DNA of 64,000 nucleotides from Aridibacter sp965216195. Lineage in GTDB: Bacteria; Acidobacteriota; Blastocatellia; Pyrinomonadales; Pyrinomonadaceae. The position numbers were made by a program, and so were the translations under genes. The stretch is taken from the NCBI GenBank assembly GCA_965216195.1, contig OZ244151.1, forward strand, positions 1,240,001 to 1,304,000, read 5' to 3'. Below, piece by piece: positions 1 through 8,527 of the stretch (its first letter is position 1; each line of letters starts with the position of its first letter). The notes under the pieces were generated by a model, which had not been told where the DNA came from, made no database searches, and saw only the letters and a program-made list of their open reading frames with translations.

Positions 1-1355
1 CATTTGAAATGAAGCCGGTGGAGGTTTCTAAAGAAGCGCCGGTCGAAGCGTCAAACGTGTCTTCGTTTGAATCTAAGGCTGAAACCAAAACCATCGATAC
101 AGTATTGGATGAAAAACCTGCGGAGGTTGAAAAGTCAGAGCCTGTAAAAGAAGAGACGGTTTTTGAGCCGGTTGTCTTTGAGCCTGAAGAGGAAATAACG
201 GTTGATGAGTTTGGCAGCGAAGAAGATGGTGCTGTTGACGGTGTGTCGGTTGGAGAGGTTGAAGAAACTGAGGAATTTGAAGCCGAAGCCGACACAGAAG
301 ACTCCGAAAATGGAAAATCTTTTGTTTCCGCGAACGCGGTCACAACGCTATTTGGTGACGATGGAATTCCTGAACATGAAGAAGGAGTTGCTCAAAACGG
401 GTTTAAGTACCGTGAAACGAGATCAGGCGACCGCGATTTTGGCGTAACGGTGGTAAACGAGCGCGGTGGCGCGTTAAGAAATAATCTTTTGCTCGGCGCA
501 TCGCTTTTAGTATTGACGGTTACCTTTGCAAGTTTCATTTGGTCGGTTTTTAATCATCCACTTTTTGTAGCGGCGATCGGAGATACCAACGAGCTTCTAG
601 CGCCGGTTGAAGTTGCTCCGATGGAGCCGGAAGAGGAACCCGAACTTAAAAAAGATGACGACAAAGGCGGCGGTGGCGGCGGTGGAGGTACCGAACGCGA
701 AAAACCGCCTTCAAAAGGTGAATTGCCATCCCAAACACGAGACAAAATCCCTCCACCGATGCCAGTCAAGAGAATGGATAAACCTTCGCTGGTAGTTACA
801 AATCAAACGACTGGAGATATTAAGCGGAAACGAACTGACACGGTTGGATTGCCGAACGGCGTTCCCGGACCTCTTTCTGGCGGTACAGGTAGCGGCGGCG
901 GTTTTGGAACCGGTGAGGGACGAGGCTTTGGTCGCGGTAGAGGCGGAGGCGAAGGCTCTGGTATCGGAACAGGTTCTGGTTCGGGTATTGGCGACGGAAC
1001 GGGAAGCGGACGTGGACGCGGCAGAGGAACGGGAAGAGACCGTACAGCAAGGCCGCCGAAACCCAAGCCGCCAAAGCCAAAAGGACCAACCGCGGGAATC
1101 AAAATCCGTTCAAAACCGCGCCCGGGCTATACTGATGCGGCTCGTCAAAACAATATACAGGGGACCGTGATGCTTCGTGTGACCTTTATGGCGAATGGAA
1201 GAATTGGTTCGATCTCAGCAGTTAAACGCCTGTCACATGGCTTGACGGAAAAGGCGATTGCAGCAGCTCGACGCATTGCGTTTACCCCTGCAATGAGAAA
1301 TGGTTCTCCATATACAGTGACCAAGAGAATTCAATATAACTTTACGATTTATTAA
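1..1355 (+). CDS. TonB-like C-terminal domain protein (5' end probably outside window)
   Basis: Probable periplasm-spanning energy-transducer-type protein. Seen: a very acidic N-terminal half (Glu/Val/Pro-rich, probably cytoplasmic), one hydrophobic segment at about residues 158-178 counted from the ATG at position 9, a poly-Gly tract, a long Gly/Arg/Ser low-complexity stretch (about 290-345), a Pro/Lys run, and a TonB-type C-terminal domain (about 363-448) with the usual P-Y-T-A-A-R and G-x-V-x-L-x-V-x-F pattern. The frame is open upstream of the ATG and no ribosome binding site can be seen, so the true start may lie before the window. No ExbB or ExbD gene is adjacent. The family call rests on the C-terminal domain; the partner receptor is unknown. 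Confidence 0.75.
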   Translation, partial: FEMKPVEVSKEAPVEASNVSSFESKAETKTIDTVLDEKPAEVEKSEPVKEETVFEPVVFEPEEEITVDEFGSEEDGAVDGVSVGEVEETEEFEAEADTEDSENGKSFVSANAVTTLFGDDGIPEHEEGVAQNGFKYRETRSGDRDFGVTVVNERGGALRNNLLLGASLLVLTVTFASFIWSVFNHPLFVAAIGDTNELLAPVEVAPMEPEEEPELKKDDDKGGGGGGGGTEREKPPSKGELPSQTRDKIPPPMPVKRMDKPSLVVTNQTTGDIKRKRTDTVGLPNGVPGPLSGGTGSGGGFGTGEGRGFGRGRGGGEGSGIGTGSGSGIGDGTGSGRGRGRGTGRDRTARPPKPKPPKPKGPTAGIKIRSKPRPGYTDAARQNNIQGTVMLRVTFMANGRIGSISAVKRLSHGLTEKAIAAARRIAFTPAMRNGSPYTVTKRIQYNFTIY

Positions 1356-1383
1356 TCGGAGAGTTTCGGCAAAACTTCAAAAC

Positions 1384-1412
1384 GCGAGTCGGTTTAATCG
1401 GCTCGCTTTTTT
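1384..1412 (+). terminator. Rho-independent terminator after the TonB-like gene
   Basis: GCGAGTCG and CGGCTCGC form an 8-bp stem (one G-T pair) with a 7-base loop, followed by six T. On the other strand the stem is followed by TTTT, so it can also end the convergent MscS gene, whose stop codon touches the T tract. Confidence 0.85.
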
Positions 1413-2930
1413 CTAATCTAAACCAAAGAAACTTTTTATTGTTCTGAAAATTCCCTTTGAGCCGGCATCCGTTTTCGAAAGCTGCTCCTCTTCTTCAAGC
1501 GCGAGCATCTCGGTTCTTTCCTCGATAATTTCACCTATCACCTTCATCACTTCCGGGTTTTCCTCGAGAATCGGCTTCATGATCCGCGGTCTTATTTCGA
1601 GTACCTGTGTTTCTGTGTCCGCAATAACATCTGCTGTGCGGGGTTCGCCCGTGAAAAGACTCATTTCACCAAAGAAGTCACCTTCGTGGAGAGTCGAGAC
1701 AGTTTTTGAAGTGCCGTTGTCTTCGACTTGTATGTGAACGCCGCCGCGATGAATTATGTACATGGACTTGTCCGCCTGCCCCTTTTGAATAATTGGTTCT
1801 TCCGGAGCAAACACCCTGACAGAACACGTTTGCGCGATTCTTTCAGTTTCTTCTGCGGAAAGCGGGGCGAAAATCGGAACGTTATTTATTCGTTCGCAGA
1901 TTTCATCTGCGGTTTCGACGAAGACTTCACTCTCTTCCGATTGTGCCGCCGTGTAAATAGTGCGTGTCGGATATGCAAAATCCAGGTTTTCGCGTTGAAA
2001 CGCATACCAGATTCGTTGGCGGATAAGGGCGTCGGTATCGTTTTGCTGGCGGTCATTTGTAATCCAATACTTCACTTCCCAATCGATTCCACTATCGGCG
2101 AGATTTCTAATACGTACCTTCGGTCTGCGTTTTGGCGAAACATTTTCAACTTGTCTGACTGCCTCGCGGACAATTTGCACTACCTTCGCTGGAGAGTTGG
2201 TATAGAGGGTATTAAAGAAAACCAGACGCGCGGTTAGATTTTCCTGCTCAGCGACTTCAATCGTTTCCTTGCCGATGACGCTGTTGCTTATAACCAGAAG
2301 TTTATTTTGAAACGTTCTGATTTTAACGCCCCTCCACGAAACTGATTCGACCGTTCCCATGCCCTGATTTTTTATCGAGATAATGTCGCCAACCTGAAAG
2401 GACTGATCGGCTTGTATGGCGATTCCCGAAAACAAGTTTCCGAGCGTATCTTGAAGAGCGAGACCGACAACGATACCGATTATTGCCGATCCGGTAAAGA
2501 GCGGTGCGAGTTCTACTCCCGGATACTGCGTTTGAAAAATGATGAAAAACGCGACGATGTAAATGATTATCGATAAAATCGTTTTCAGAAGAGAGGCAAT
2601 CTCTCGCTGTCCGGTGTTTTTAAGCGCGGCGCCCCATATGAGCTGGGTCAGCATTCGCACAATCGAAACAACGATCGTCATCCAGAGGATAATCTTGATG
2701 ACCAGGTAGAGGTTTATCATCAACCCCGCGATGGTCTTTGCTCCCTGAGTCGCGCTTCCGTTTGGGTCGGAAACCTCTAGATCTTCAGTGATTTCAAGAT
2801 TGAATTGCGAAAGGACCGTTTGGCGAATCCATTCCTCCAATATTGGAAGACATACGAGAATAAGCGAAACGACAGCGATTACTGCCATGAAAGAATAGAG
2901 TCTCTTTTGGAAATTTTCCGTCATTTTCAT
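1413..2930 (-). CDS. MscS-family channel with C-terminal cyclic-nucleotide-binding domain
   Basis: Inner-membrane ion channel of 505 aa. Hydrophobic segments lie near residues 12-30, 68-95 and 112-133, followed by the MscS pore helix (about 145-172, Gly/Ala-rich) and the beta domain (GDIISIKNQG, about 181-190). A cNMP-binding (CAP_ED) domain follows at about 370-455, with the GEMSLFTGEPRTA phosphate-binding cassette at 421-433. This is the architecture of the bCNG subfamily of MscS channels, which may be ligand-gated rather than tension-gated. The ATG at 2930 is preferred: the longer frame begins with TTG at 2966 inside the upstream transporter gene, while 2930 is 7 nt past that gene's stop. 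Probably one transcript with the Nramp gene. Confidence 0.85.
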   Translation of the reverse strand: MKMTENFQKRLYSFMAVIAVVSLILVCLPILEEWIRQTVLSQFNLEITEDLEVSDPNGSATQGAKTIAGLMINLYLVIKIILWMTIVVSIVRMLTQLIWGAALKNTGQREIASLLKTILSIIIYIVAFFIIFQTQYPGVELAPLFTGSAIIGIVVGLALQDTLGNLFSGIAIQADQSFQVGDIISIKNQGMGTVESVSWRGVKIRTFQNKLLVISNSVIGKETIEVAEQENLTARLVFFNTLYTNSPAKVVQIVREAVRQVENVSPKRRPKVRIRNLADSGIDWEVKYWITNDRQQNDTDALIRQRIWYAFQRENLDFAYPTRTIYTAAQSEESEVFVETADEICERINNVPIFAPLSAEETERIAQTCSVRVFAPEEPIIQKGQADKSMYIIHRGGVHIQVEDNGTSKTVSTLHEGDFFGEMSLFTGEPRTADVIADTETQVLEIRPRIMKPILEENPEVMKVIGEIIEERTEMLALEEEEQLSKTDAGSKGIFRTIKSFFGLD

Positions 2931-2937
2931 GTGGAGA

Positions 2938-4242
2938 TTAAAAAATATCAGCAAATGCACGCGCAATCAACAAAAATGAAAGGCACGATACGACGATCGT
3001 CACTAACCATGCAAACATCTGGAACAACGAAGAGTTTTTGTATTTGCCCATAATCTCGTCGCTGCTTGAAAGCCTAACTACTGTAACCAACACAAACGGG
3101 AGAAGAAGGCCGTTTATCGCCTGAGTAACGAGAAGGAGTTTGATTTGCGGAATGTTAGGTATTAGCGCGACCACGGCTCCAAGAACGATAAGGAGCGTAA
3201 ATATGCCCAAAAAGATTGGTGCTTCGCGAAAGCTTCTCGAGAGACCTTTTTCAAAACCTAGCGCTTCGCTGATCGAATATGCCGTTGCTAGAGGCAAGAC
3301 CCCCATCGCAAGTAGCGAAGCCCCAAAAAGCCCAAGCGCAAAAAGATATTTAGCATATGCGCCGGCAACGGGGGCTAGTGCCTCGGCTGCGGTGGCTGCA
3401 GTATCAACATTTGTAATACCGGCCCGGTTTAGTGTTGCGGCGGTCGAGATTACGATAAACGCCGCTATCAGAAGCGCGAAAGATGTTCCGACGATCACGT
3501 CAGCCCTCGCCATTCCCAAATCCTCTTCATCCAATCCTTTTTCGACCGCCGAGGATTGTACAAAAAACTGCATAAAGGGCGTAATGGTCGTTCCGATCAA
3601 AGCCATCACCATAAAAATATAAGTGAAATCAGTTTGAAAACTTGGTGTAACGAACTCCGTAGCAACCCTTGACCAGTCAGGTTTTGCAACAAATGCCGAA
3701 GCGATGTAACACAGGAAAACAAGCGAAATCATCAAGAACACTTTCTCAACCCGTTCCTGCGAGCCTTTCACTACGAGCCACCAAACCAGGATCGAAACTA
3801 TCGGAACGGTGATGTAACGCGAAATTCCGAATAGTTCTGAAGCTTGCGCCATACCGATAAATTGCGAGATTATAACCCCTGAATTCGCAATCAGAAACGC
3901 GAGCATAACGATCACCGTAAGTCTGACTCCAAAGCGTTCGCGGATGAGATCGGCCAATCCCTGTCCTGTAATAACCCCCATCCTTACGCACATTTCCTGA
4001 ACGACAATCAGGCTTAAAATCATCGGGACGAAAACCCACAGTAGCGAGTAACCGTATCCCGCGCCAATCGATGAATAGGTGGCTACTCCTCCCGCATCGT
4101 TTCCAGCGTTTGCAGCTATAATTCCTGGGCCGAGGATGGCTAGGTAAGTGTAAAGACGATATTCAGAGAGACTACGGCGTAGGCGCGCGGAGACGCGTTT
4201 GAACAAATCAATGATTTTTTGAAACGGATTTCTTCGTTGCAC
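2938..4242 (-). CDS. Nramp-family divalent metal transporter
   Basis: Proton-coupled Mn/Fe-type metal importer of the Nramp (MntH) family with about 11 membrane segments, 434 aa from the chosen GTG. The first membrane segment carries the family motif in the form GPGIIAANAGNDAGG, where the canonical DPGN is replaced by N-A-G-N-D. The open frame extends to a TTG at 4452, but that would add a basic, membrane-free tail and would start upstream of a promoter-like site (4281-4310). The GTG at 4242 is therefore preferred; the exact start is uncertain. The MscS-CNB channel follows 7 nt downstream. The substrate is inferred from family only, and the altered motif could indicate a non-standard substrate. 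Confidence 0.8.
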   Translation of the reverse strand: MQRRNPFQKIIDLFKRVSARLRRSLSEYRLYTYLAILGPGIIAANAGNDAGGVATYSSIGAGYGYSLLWVFVPMILSLIVVQEMCVRMGVITGQGLADLIRERFGVRLTVIVMLAFLIANSGVIISQFIGMAQASELFGISRYITVPIVSILVWWLVVKGSQERVEKVFLMISLVFLCYIASAFVAKPDWSRVATEFVTPSFQTDFTYIFMVMALIGTTITPFMQFFVQSSAVEKGLDEEDLGMARADVIVGTSFALLIAAFIVISTAATLNRAGITNVDTAATAAEALAPVAGAYAKYLFALGLFGASLLAMGVLPLATAYSISEALGFEKGLSRSFREAPIFLGIFTLLIVLGAVVALIPNIPQIKLLLVTQAINGLLLPFVLVTVVRLSSSDEIMGKYKNSSLFQMFAWLVTIVVSCLSFLLIARAFADIF

Positions 4243-4280
4243 AGTAAATCGTCTTCGTCGTTCATAATCTTGGAAAGGCG

Positions 4281-4310
4281 ATTGTAATTTGAATGCGAAG
4301 TCAATTGCAA
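4281..4310 (-). promoter_or_regulatory. Candidate promoter of the Nramp-MscS pair
   Basis: On the minus strand: TTGCAA (-35, 4 of 6), an 18-nt spacer and TACAAT (-10, 5 of 6). The predicted start near 4274 leaves a leader of about 30 nt before the GTG at 4242 and argues against the longer TTG start at 4452. Confidence 0.45.
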
Positions 4311-4477
4311 AGCATTGATTACAAATAAATTTATAAGATTTGAAAATATTTCCGCATCCGATGTGAAATTTTTTAATCAGAAGCGAAAGCGCTTGAGTTT
4401 TGCCGAGGCGACTCTTAAACTTTAAGCGGGTTAGGGGAGGTTTTTTGAGCAAATTTTACTATCGAATCTGAAAAAAT

Positions 4478-7234
4478 ATGACGCACAATCTATTTAACAC
4501 AAAACAAACATTTACAACTGGAAACGGCAGCGAAGGTGGTTTTTATTCGCTTCCGCAACTTGAAAAAGAGGGAGTCGGAAGCGTTTCGCGTCTGCCGGTT
4601 TCGATCCGGATCGTTCTTGAGTCGGTTTTAAGAAACTTTGACGAAGGGAAGACGGTCAGCGAAGAGGATGTCAAAAGCCTTGCAAATTGGGGCGCGACAG
4701 CAGATCGTACGAATGAAGTTCCTTTCGTTATTGCGAGAGTTATCTTGCAGGACTTTACAGGCGTACCGCTGCTCGTCGATTTGGCAGCGATGCGCTCGGC
4801 GACCGAAAGGCTTGGGGCTGATCCCGGGATCTTGGAGCCGCTCGTCCCCGTCGATCTTGTGATCGATCATTCCGTTCAGGTGGATTATGCGGGTAGCGAA
4901 GAAGCCTATCAGCGCAACATGGAAAAGGAGTTTGAGCGCAATGAGCAGCGTTATCGCTTCCTCAAATGGGGAACGCAGGCGTTTAATGGATTTAAAGTCG
5001 TACCTCCAGGAATTGGCATTGTTCACCAAGTAAATCTCGAGTATCTGGCCCGCGGAGTGTTTGAAAAAGAAGGCGTTCATTATCCTGATACATTGGTCGG
5101 AACGGATTCTCACACAACGATGATCAACGGTCTGGGCATCGTTGGTTGGGGTGTTGGCGGAATCGAAGCGGAAGCAGGAATGCTTGGTCAACCGATTTAT
5201 ATCTTGACGCCCGATGTTGTTGGAATGCACTTAACCGGTAAATTGCCTGAAGGCTCGACGGCAACCGACCTTGTTTTAAGGGTTGTAGAGATATTGCGCG
5301 AGGCGAAAGTTGTAGGGAAATTTGTCGAGTTTTTTGGAGAAGGTGCTTCAAACCTGCATGCCACAGACCGCGCAACGATTGCCAATATGGCGCCGGAATA
5401 CGGTGCGACAATGGGCTTTTTCGGGGTTGATGAAAAAACTTTGGACTATTTCAAGGCGACCGGACGAAGCGAGGAGCATTGTGAAACAATTCGTAACTAC
5501 TTCACGGCGCAGGAGATGTTCGGAATCCCGCAAAAAGGTGAAGTGGACTATACGAAAGTTATCGAACTCGATTTATCAACGATTACTCCTGCAGTTTCAG
5601 GTCCGCGCAGACCTCAAGACCGGATCGAGCTTGACAACTTCAAAAGCAAATTCAGCGAGTTACTTGATAAACCAATCTCAGAAGGTGGTTTTAGCGCAAG
5701 TTCCGAGGATTTGGCAAAACGCTACAAAACCGCGCTCGGCAGCGGCAATGGAAACGGGCTCCCGATTTACGGAGAAAGCCAAAAAGGCGTAGAAGAGGTT
5801 GAAGTCGGGCACGGCGATGTCGTTGTGGCGGCAATTACTTCCTGCACAAATACATCGAACCCAAGTGTGATGCTCGCAGCCGGGATTTTGGCGAAAAAGG
5901 CGGTTGAAAGAGGAATGAAGGTTCCGCCGTTTGTGAAAACTTCGCTTGGACCTGGTTCGCGCGTGGTTACCGAGTACCTTGAAAAAACCGGACTGCAGGA
6001 ATACCTGGATCAAGTTGGTTTCGACCTGGTTGGGTATGGCTGCACGACCTGTATTGGTAATTCCGGTCCGCTCGACGCGGGGATTGAGAAGACAATCGTC
6101 GATAATGATCTCGTAATGGCTTCTGTGCTCTCAGGCAACAGAAATTTTGAGGCAAGAATCCACCAAAATATCAAGGCGAACTTCCTTATGTCGCCGCCGC
6201 TTGTCGTCGCATATGCTTTAGCCGGAACAGTTAACAAAGATCTATCGACCGAGCCGATTGGCAAAGATAAAGATGGAGACGACGTCTACTTACAGGATAT
6301 CTGGGCGAGTTTGGAAGAGGTCGAGGCGGTTTTGGGCGCCGCCATGGAGCCCGAAACTTACAAAAAACTCTACAGCGATTTCGCCGAGAAAAACCCGCTT
6401 TGGAATCAGATTCCTTCAAGTATAGGGAAGGTATACGAGTGGGATGACAGTTCGACATACATCCAGGAGCCGCCTTACTTTGACGGCTTCTCGATGGAAG
6501 TTGGCTCGTTTTCGGATATTAAAAACGCGCGACCTCTGGGACTTTTCGGCGATTCTGTTACCACCGACCATATTTCGCCCGCGGGAGCATTTAAGCCTGA
6601 TTCGCCAGCTGGTTTGTATCTGCAGGAGCAGGGAGTCGAGCCAAAAGACTTTAATTCTTACGGCTCAAGACGTGGAAACGACCGTGTAATGCTTCGCGGC
6701 AGCTTTGCAAACGTTCGAATTAAGAATCTGCTGGTTTCGCCAAAAGAGGGCGGTTATACGCTTCATCAACCCTCAGGCGAAGAGATGACGATCTATGACG
6801 CGGCGATGAAGTATAAGGAAGAGGGCGTACCGCTTGTTGTTTTAGCTGGGGCTGAATACGGAACGGGAAGTTCGAGAGATTGGGCGGCTAAAGGTACGCT
6901 TCTAATGGGAGTAAAAGCCGTAGTTGCGAAGTCGTTTGAGCGAATTCATCGTTCTAATTTGATCGGTATGGGAGTTTTACCATTGCAGTTTAAGGGAGAC
7001 GATACCGTCAAGACGTTGGGTTTGGATGGGACCGAAACCTTTGATCTTACGGGGCTGGAGGGTTCAGATGTTAAACCACTTCAAGGCGTGAAGTTAAGTA
7101 TTAATAAAGCAGATGGAACTGTTGTAGAAACAGAGGTTACCCTGCGGATAGATACGCCAATTGAAGTAGAATATTATCGCCACGGCGGAATCTTGCAGTA
7201 TGTGTTGCGGCAGATAATCGGCGAGAATCAATAG
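4478..7234 (+). CDS. acnA: Aconitate hydratase A
   Basis: TCA-cycle enzyme that interconverts citrate and isocitrate through a [4Fe-4S] cluster. At 918 aa it is slightly longer than the usual AcnA/IRP type (about 890). Seen: the cluster cysteines in SCTNTSNPS (Cys456) and GCTTC (Cys522, Cys525); the VGTDSHTTMINGLG substrate motif; and the swivel domain with DSVTTDHISPAG and GAEYGTGSSRDWAAKG. The ATG at 4478 agrees with the family N-terminus, but no clear ribosome binding site precedes it. It is divergent from the Nramp gene and transcribed alone. Confidence 0.97.
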   Translation: MTHNLFNTKQTFTTGNGSEGGFYSLPQLEKEGVGSVSRLPVSIRIVLESVLRNFDEGKTVSEEDVKSLANWGATADRTNEVPFVIARVILQDFTGVPLLVDLAAMRSATERLGADPGILEPLVPVDLVIDHSVQVDYAGSEEAYQRNMEKEFERNEQRYRFLKWGTQAFNGFKVVPPGIGIVHQVNLEYLARGVFEKEGVHYPDTLVGTDSHTTMINGLGIVGWGVGGIEAEAGMLGQPIYILTPDVVGMHLTGKLPEGSTATDLVLRVVEILREAKVVGKFVEFFGEGASNLHATDRATIANMAPEYGATMGFFGVDEKTLDYFKATGRSEEHCETIRNYFTAQEMFGIPQKGEVDYTKVIELDLSTITPAVSGPRRPQDRIELDNFKSKFSELLDKPISEGGFSASSEDLAKRYKTALGSGNGNGLPIYGESQKGVEEVEVGHGDVVVAAITSCTNTSNPSVMLAAGILAKKAVERGMKVPPFVKTSLGPGSRVVTEYLEKTGLQEYLDQVGFDLVGYGCTTCIGNSGPLDAGIEKTIVDNDLVMASVLSGNRNFEARIHQNIKANFLMSPPLVVAYALAGTVNKDLSTEPIGKDKDGDDVYLQDIWASLEEVEAVLGAAMEPETYKKLYSDFAEKNPLWNQIPSSIGKVYEWDDSSTYIQEPPYFDGFSMEVGSFSDIKNARPLGLFGDSVTTDHISPAGAFKPDSPAGLYLQEQGVEPKDFNSYGSRRGNDRVMLRGSFANVRIKNLLVSPKEGGYTLHQPSGEEMTIYDAAMKYKEEGVPLVVLAGAEYGTGSSRDWAAKGTLLMGVKAVVAKSFERIHRSNLIGMGVLPLQFKGDDTVKTLGLDGTETFDLTGLEGSDVKPLQGVKLSINKADGTVVETEVTLRIDTPIEVEYYRHGGILQYVLRQIIGENQ

Positions 7235-7394
7235 AAGGTGGATCGAAGTGCGGAAAGTAGTTGACTTTTCGGAAGAAGGAAAATATATGAGACTGAGCCC
7301 ATTGGTTTAGGAAGATTTCAAGTCGGAAGGTCATAGACCTTACCCGTCAAAAGGTAAAAGAGAATATAAGGATGCAAGCTTGGCTTCCTTAGCG

Positions 7395-7428
7395 AGAAAA
7401 AAAGAACCCGGCAGAAGATGCCGGGTTC
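7395..7428 (-). terminator. Rho-independent terminator of the zinc-ribbon gene
   Basis: GAACCCGGCA and TGCCGGGTTC form a perfect 10-bp stem with loop GAAGA. On the minus strand it is followed by seven T, so it ends the 63-aa gene read toward aconitase. On the plus strand no T tract follows. The rest of 7235-7394 holds nothing I recognise. Confidence 0.88.
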
Positions 7429-7452
7429 GGTCTAAACTAAATTTCAGGTTTT

Positions 7453-7644
7453 TTATGCTGCTAGTGGAATTTTTGGTTCCGCTTCGAGCTCATTAAACTG
7501 AATCGGAACGGCTCCATTTACTCTAGCCTTTACCTTCCTCATTTCATACCACTTATCGCAGAACGAACAATGATAAAACTTAAATTCAAAATCTTTCGAT
7601 TGATAATTAACATCAAGTTCGTTGTTACAGTGCCAACAAGTCAT
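7453..7644 (-). CDS. Small zinc-ribbon protein, unknown function
   Basis: 63 aa. Two CxxC knuckles (CWHC at 3-6, CSFC at 26-29) indicate a single zinc ribbon; the second half contains a basic/aromatic KWYEMRKVKARVN segment. Coding is supported by a strong AGGAGAGG site about 8 nt before the ATG and by the perfect terminator just downstream. It could be a small nucleic-acid- or protein-binding factor; no partner is suggested by the neighbours. Confidence 0.75.
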   Translation of the reverse strand: MTCWHCNNELDVNYQSKDFEFKFYHCSFCDKWYEMRKVKARVNGAVPIQFNELEAEPKIPLAA

Positions 7645-7768
7645 TCGAACTTACCTCTCCTTTAGATTTAAACATATTTTAACACAATAACCCCCTCTTA
7701 TGGCAAGCATTTTTTTTCGCAATAATGCTTATTTATCGGCCTGATTGGATTAACTCTTTGTGCGTCAA

Positions 7769-7798
7769 TTGATTAGAAAAAAAAGAAAAGTGTAAAAT
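7769..7798 (+). promoter_or_regulatory. Candidate promoter of the HAD hydrolase gene
   Basis: TTGATT (4 of 6), an 18-nt A-rich spacer and TAAAAT (5 of 6), giving a leader of roughly 25 nt before the ATG at 7829. Confidence 0.45.
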
Positions 7799-7828
7799 AA
7801 ACTCAAAACAAGCGGATACTCAACCGAA

Positions 7829-8527
7829 ATGATCAAAACAATTGCCTTCGACGCCGACGATACGCTGTGGCACAACGAGCGGATTTTCCTTTCGGCCAAA
7901 GGGAAGTACAAGAAACTGCTTTCGAAATATCACAAAGAGTCCTGGGTTGAAGAGCGTCTGGATGCTGCAGAGATTAAGAATATCAAGCATTTCGGCTACG
8001 GGATTAAAGGTTTTACGCTATCGATGATTGAAACCGCGATCGAATTAACCGAAGGTCGCGTGAAAGGTTTTGAAGTTGAGGAAATCATCGGTTATTCAAA
8101 GGAGATGCTTGCATCGCCGATAGAGGTATTAGACGGCGCCCAAGAAACCATAGAAGCCCTCTCCCGAGACCATGATTTGATGTTGATAACGAAAGGCGAC
8201 CTTTTTGATCAGGAAACAAAACTGGCTCGATCGGGGCTCGGCGACTTTTTTGACGATGTTGAGGTTGTTTCCGAGAAAAATCGGGAAGTTTACGAACGGA
8301 TTATAAGTAAATACGACATCGGCTTACATGAGTTTGTGATGGTTGGCAACTCTCTCAAATCAGACGTTTTACCGGTTGTTGAATTGGGGTCAAATGCCGT
8401 GCATATTCCTTACGAAACTGAGTGGTTTCATGAGGCGGTGGACGATGAACAAAAGAAGGGGAAGCGGTTTGCCGAGATTGAGTGTATCAGCGATCTTCCA
8501 AATTGGATCGGAAACTATTCCGTGTAG
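7829..8527 (+). CDS. HAD-superfamily hydrolase
   Basis: Haloacid-dehalogenase-fold phosphatase, 232 aa. Motif I is FDADDTLW with nucleophile Asp8 and acid/base Asp10; motif II is in LMLITKGD; motif IV is in MVGNSLKSDV near the C-terminus. An all-helical C1 cap separates motifs I and II. The family covers phosphoglycolate-, nucleotide- and sugar-phosphate phosphatases, and nothing in the sequence narrows the substrate. It converges with the glycosyltransferase gene, and the two overlap by 13 nt at their 3' ends. Confidence 0.85.
   Translation: MIKTIAFDADDTLWHNERIFLSAKGKYKKLLSKYHKESWVEERLDAAEIKNIKHFGYGIKGFTLSMIETAIELTEGRVKGFEVEEIIGYSKEMLASPIEVLDGAQETIEALSRDHDLMLITKGDLFDQETKLARSGLGDFFDDVEVVSEKNREVYERIISKYDIGLHEFVMVGNSLKSDVLPVVELGSNAVHIPYETEWFHEAVDDEQKKGKRFAEIECISDLPNWIGNYSV

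Noticed and set aside
803..1170. Overlapping antisense and alternate-frame ORFs in the Gly/Arg-rich part of the TonB-like gene
   Set aside because: They are by-products of low-complexity GC-rich repeats; no ribosome binding sites or domains.
4243..4452. N-terminal extension of the Nramp gene to a TTG at 4452
   Set aside because: It would add a basic tail unlike the family, has no ATG/GTG with a binding site at its start, and begins upstream of a promoter-like site at 4281-4310.
4628..5411. Long minus-strand ORFs inside aconitase
   Set aside because: Shadows of a highly conserved gene; compositionally biased and without start signals.
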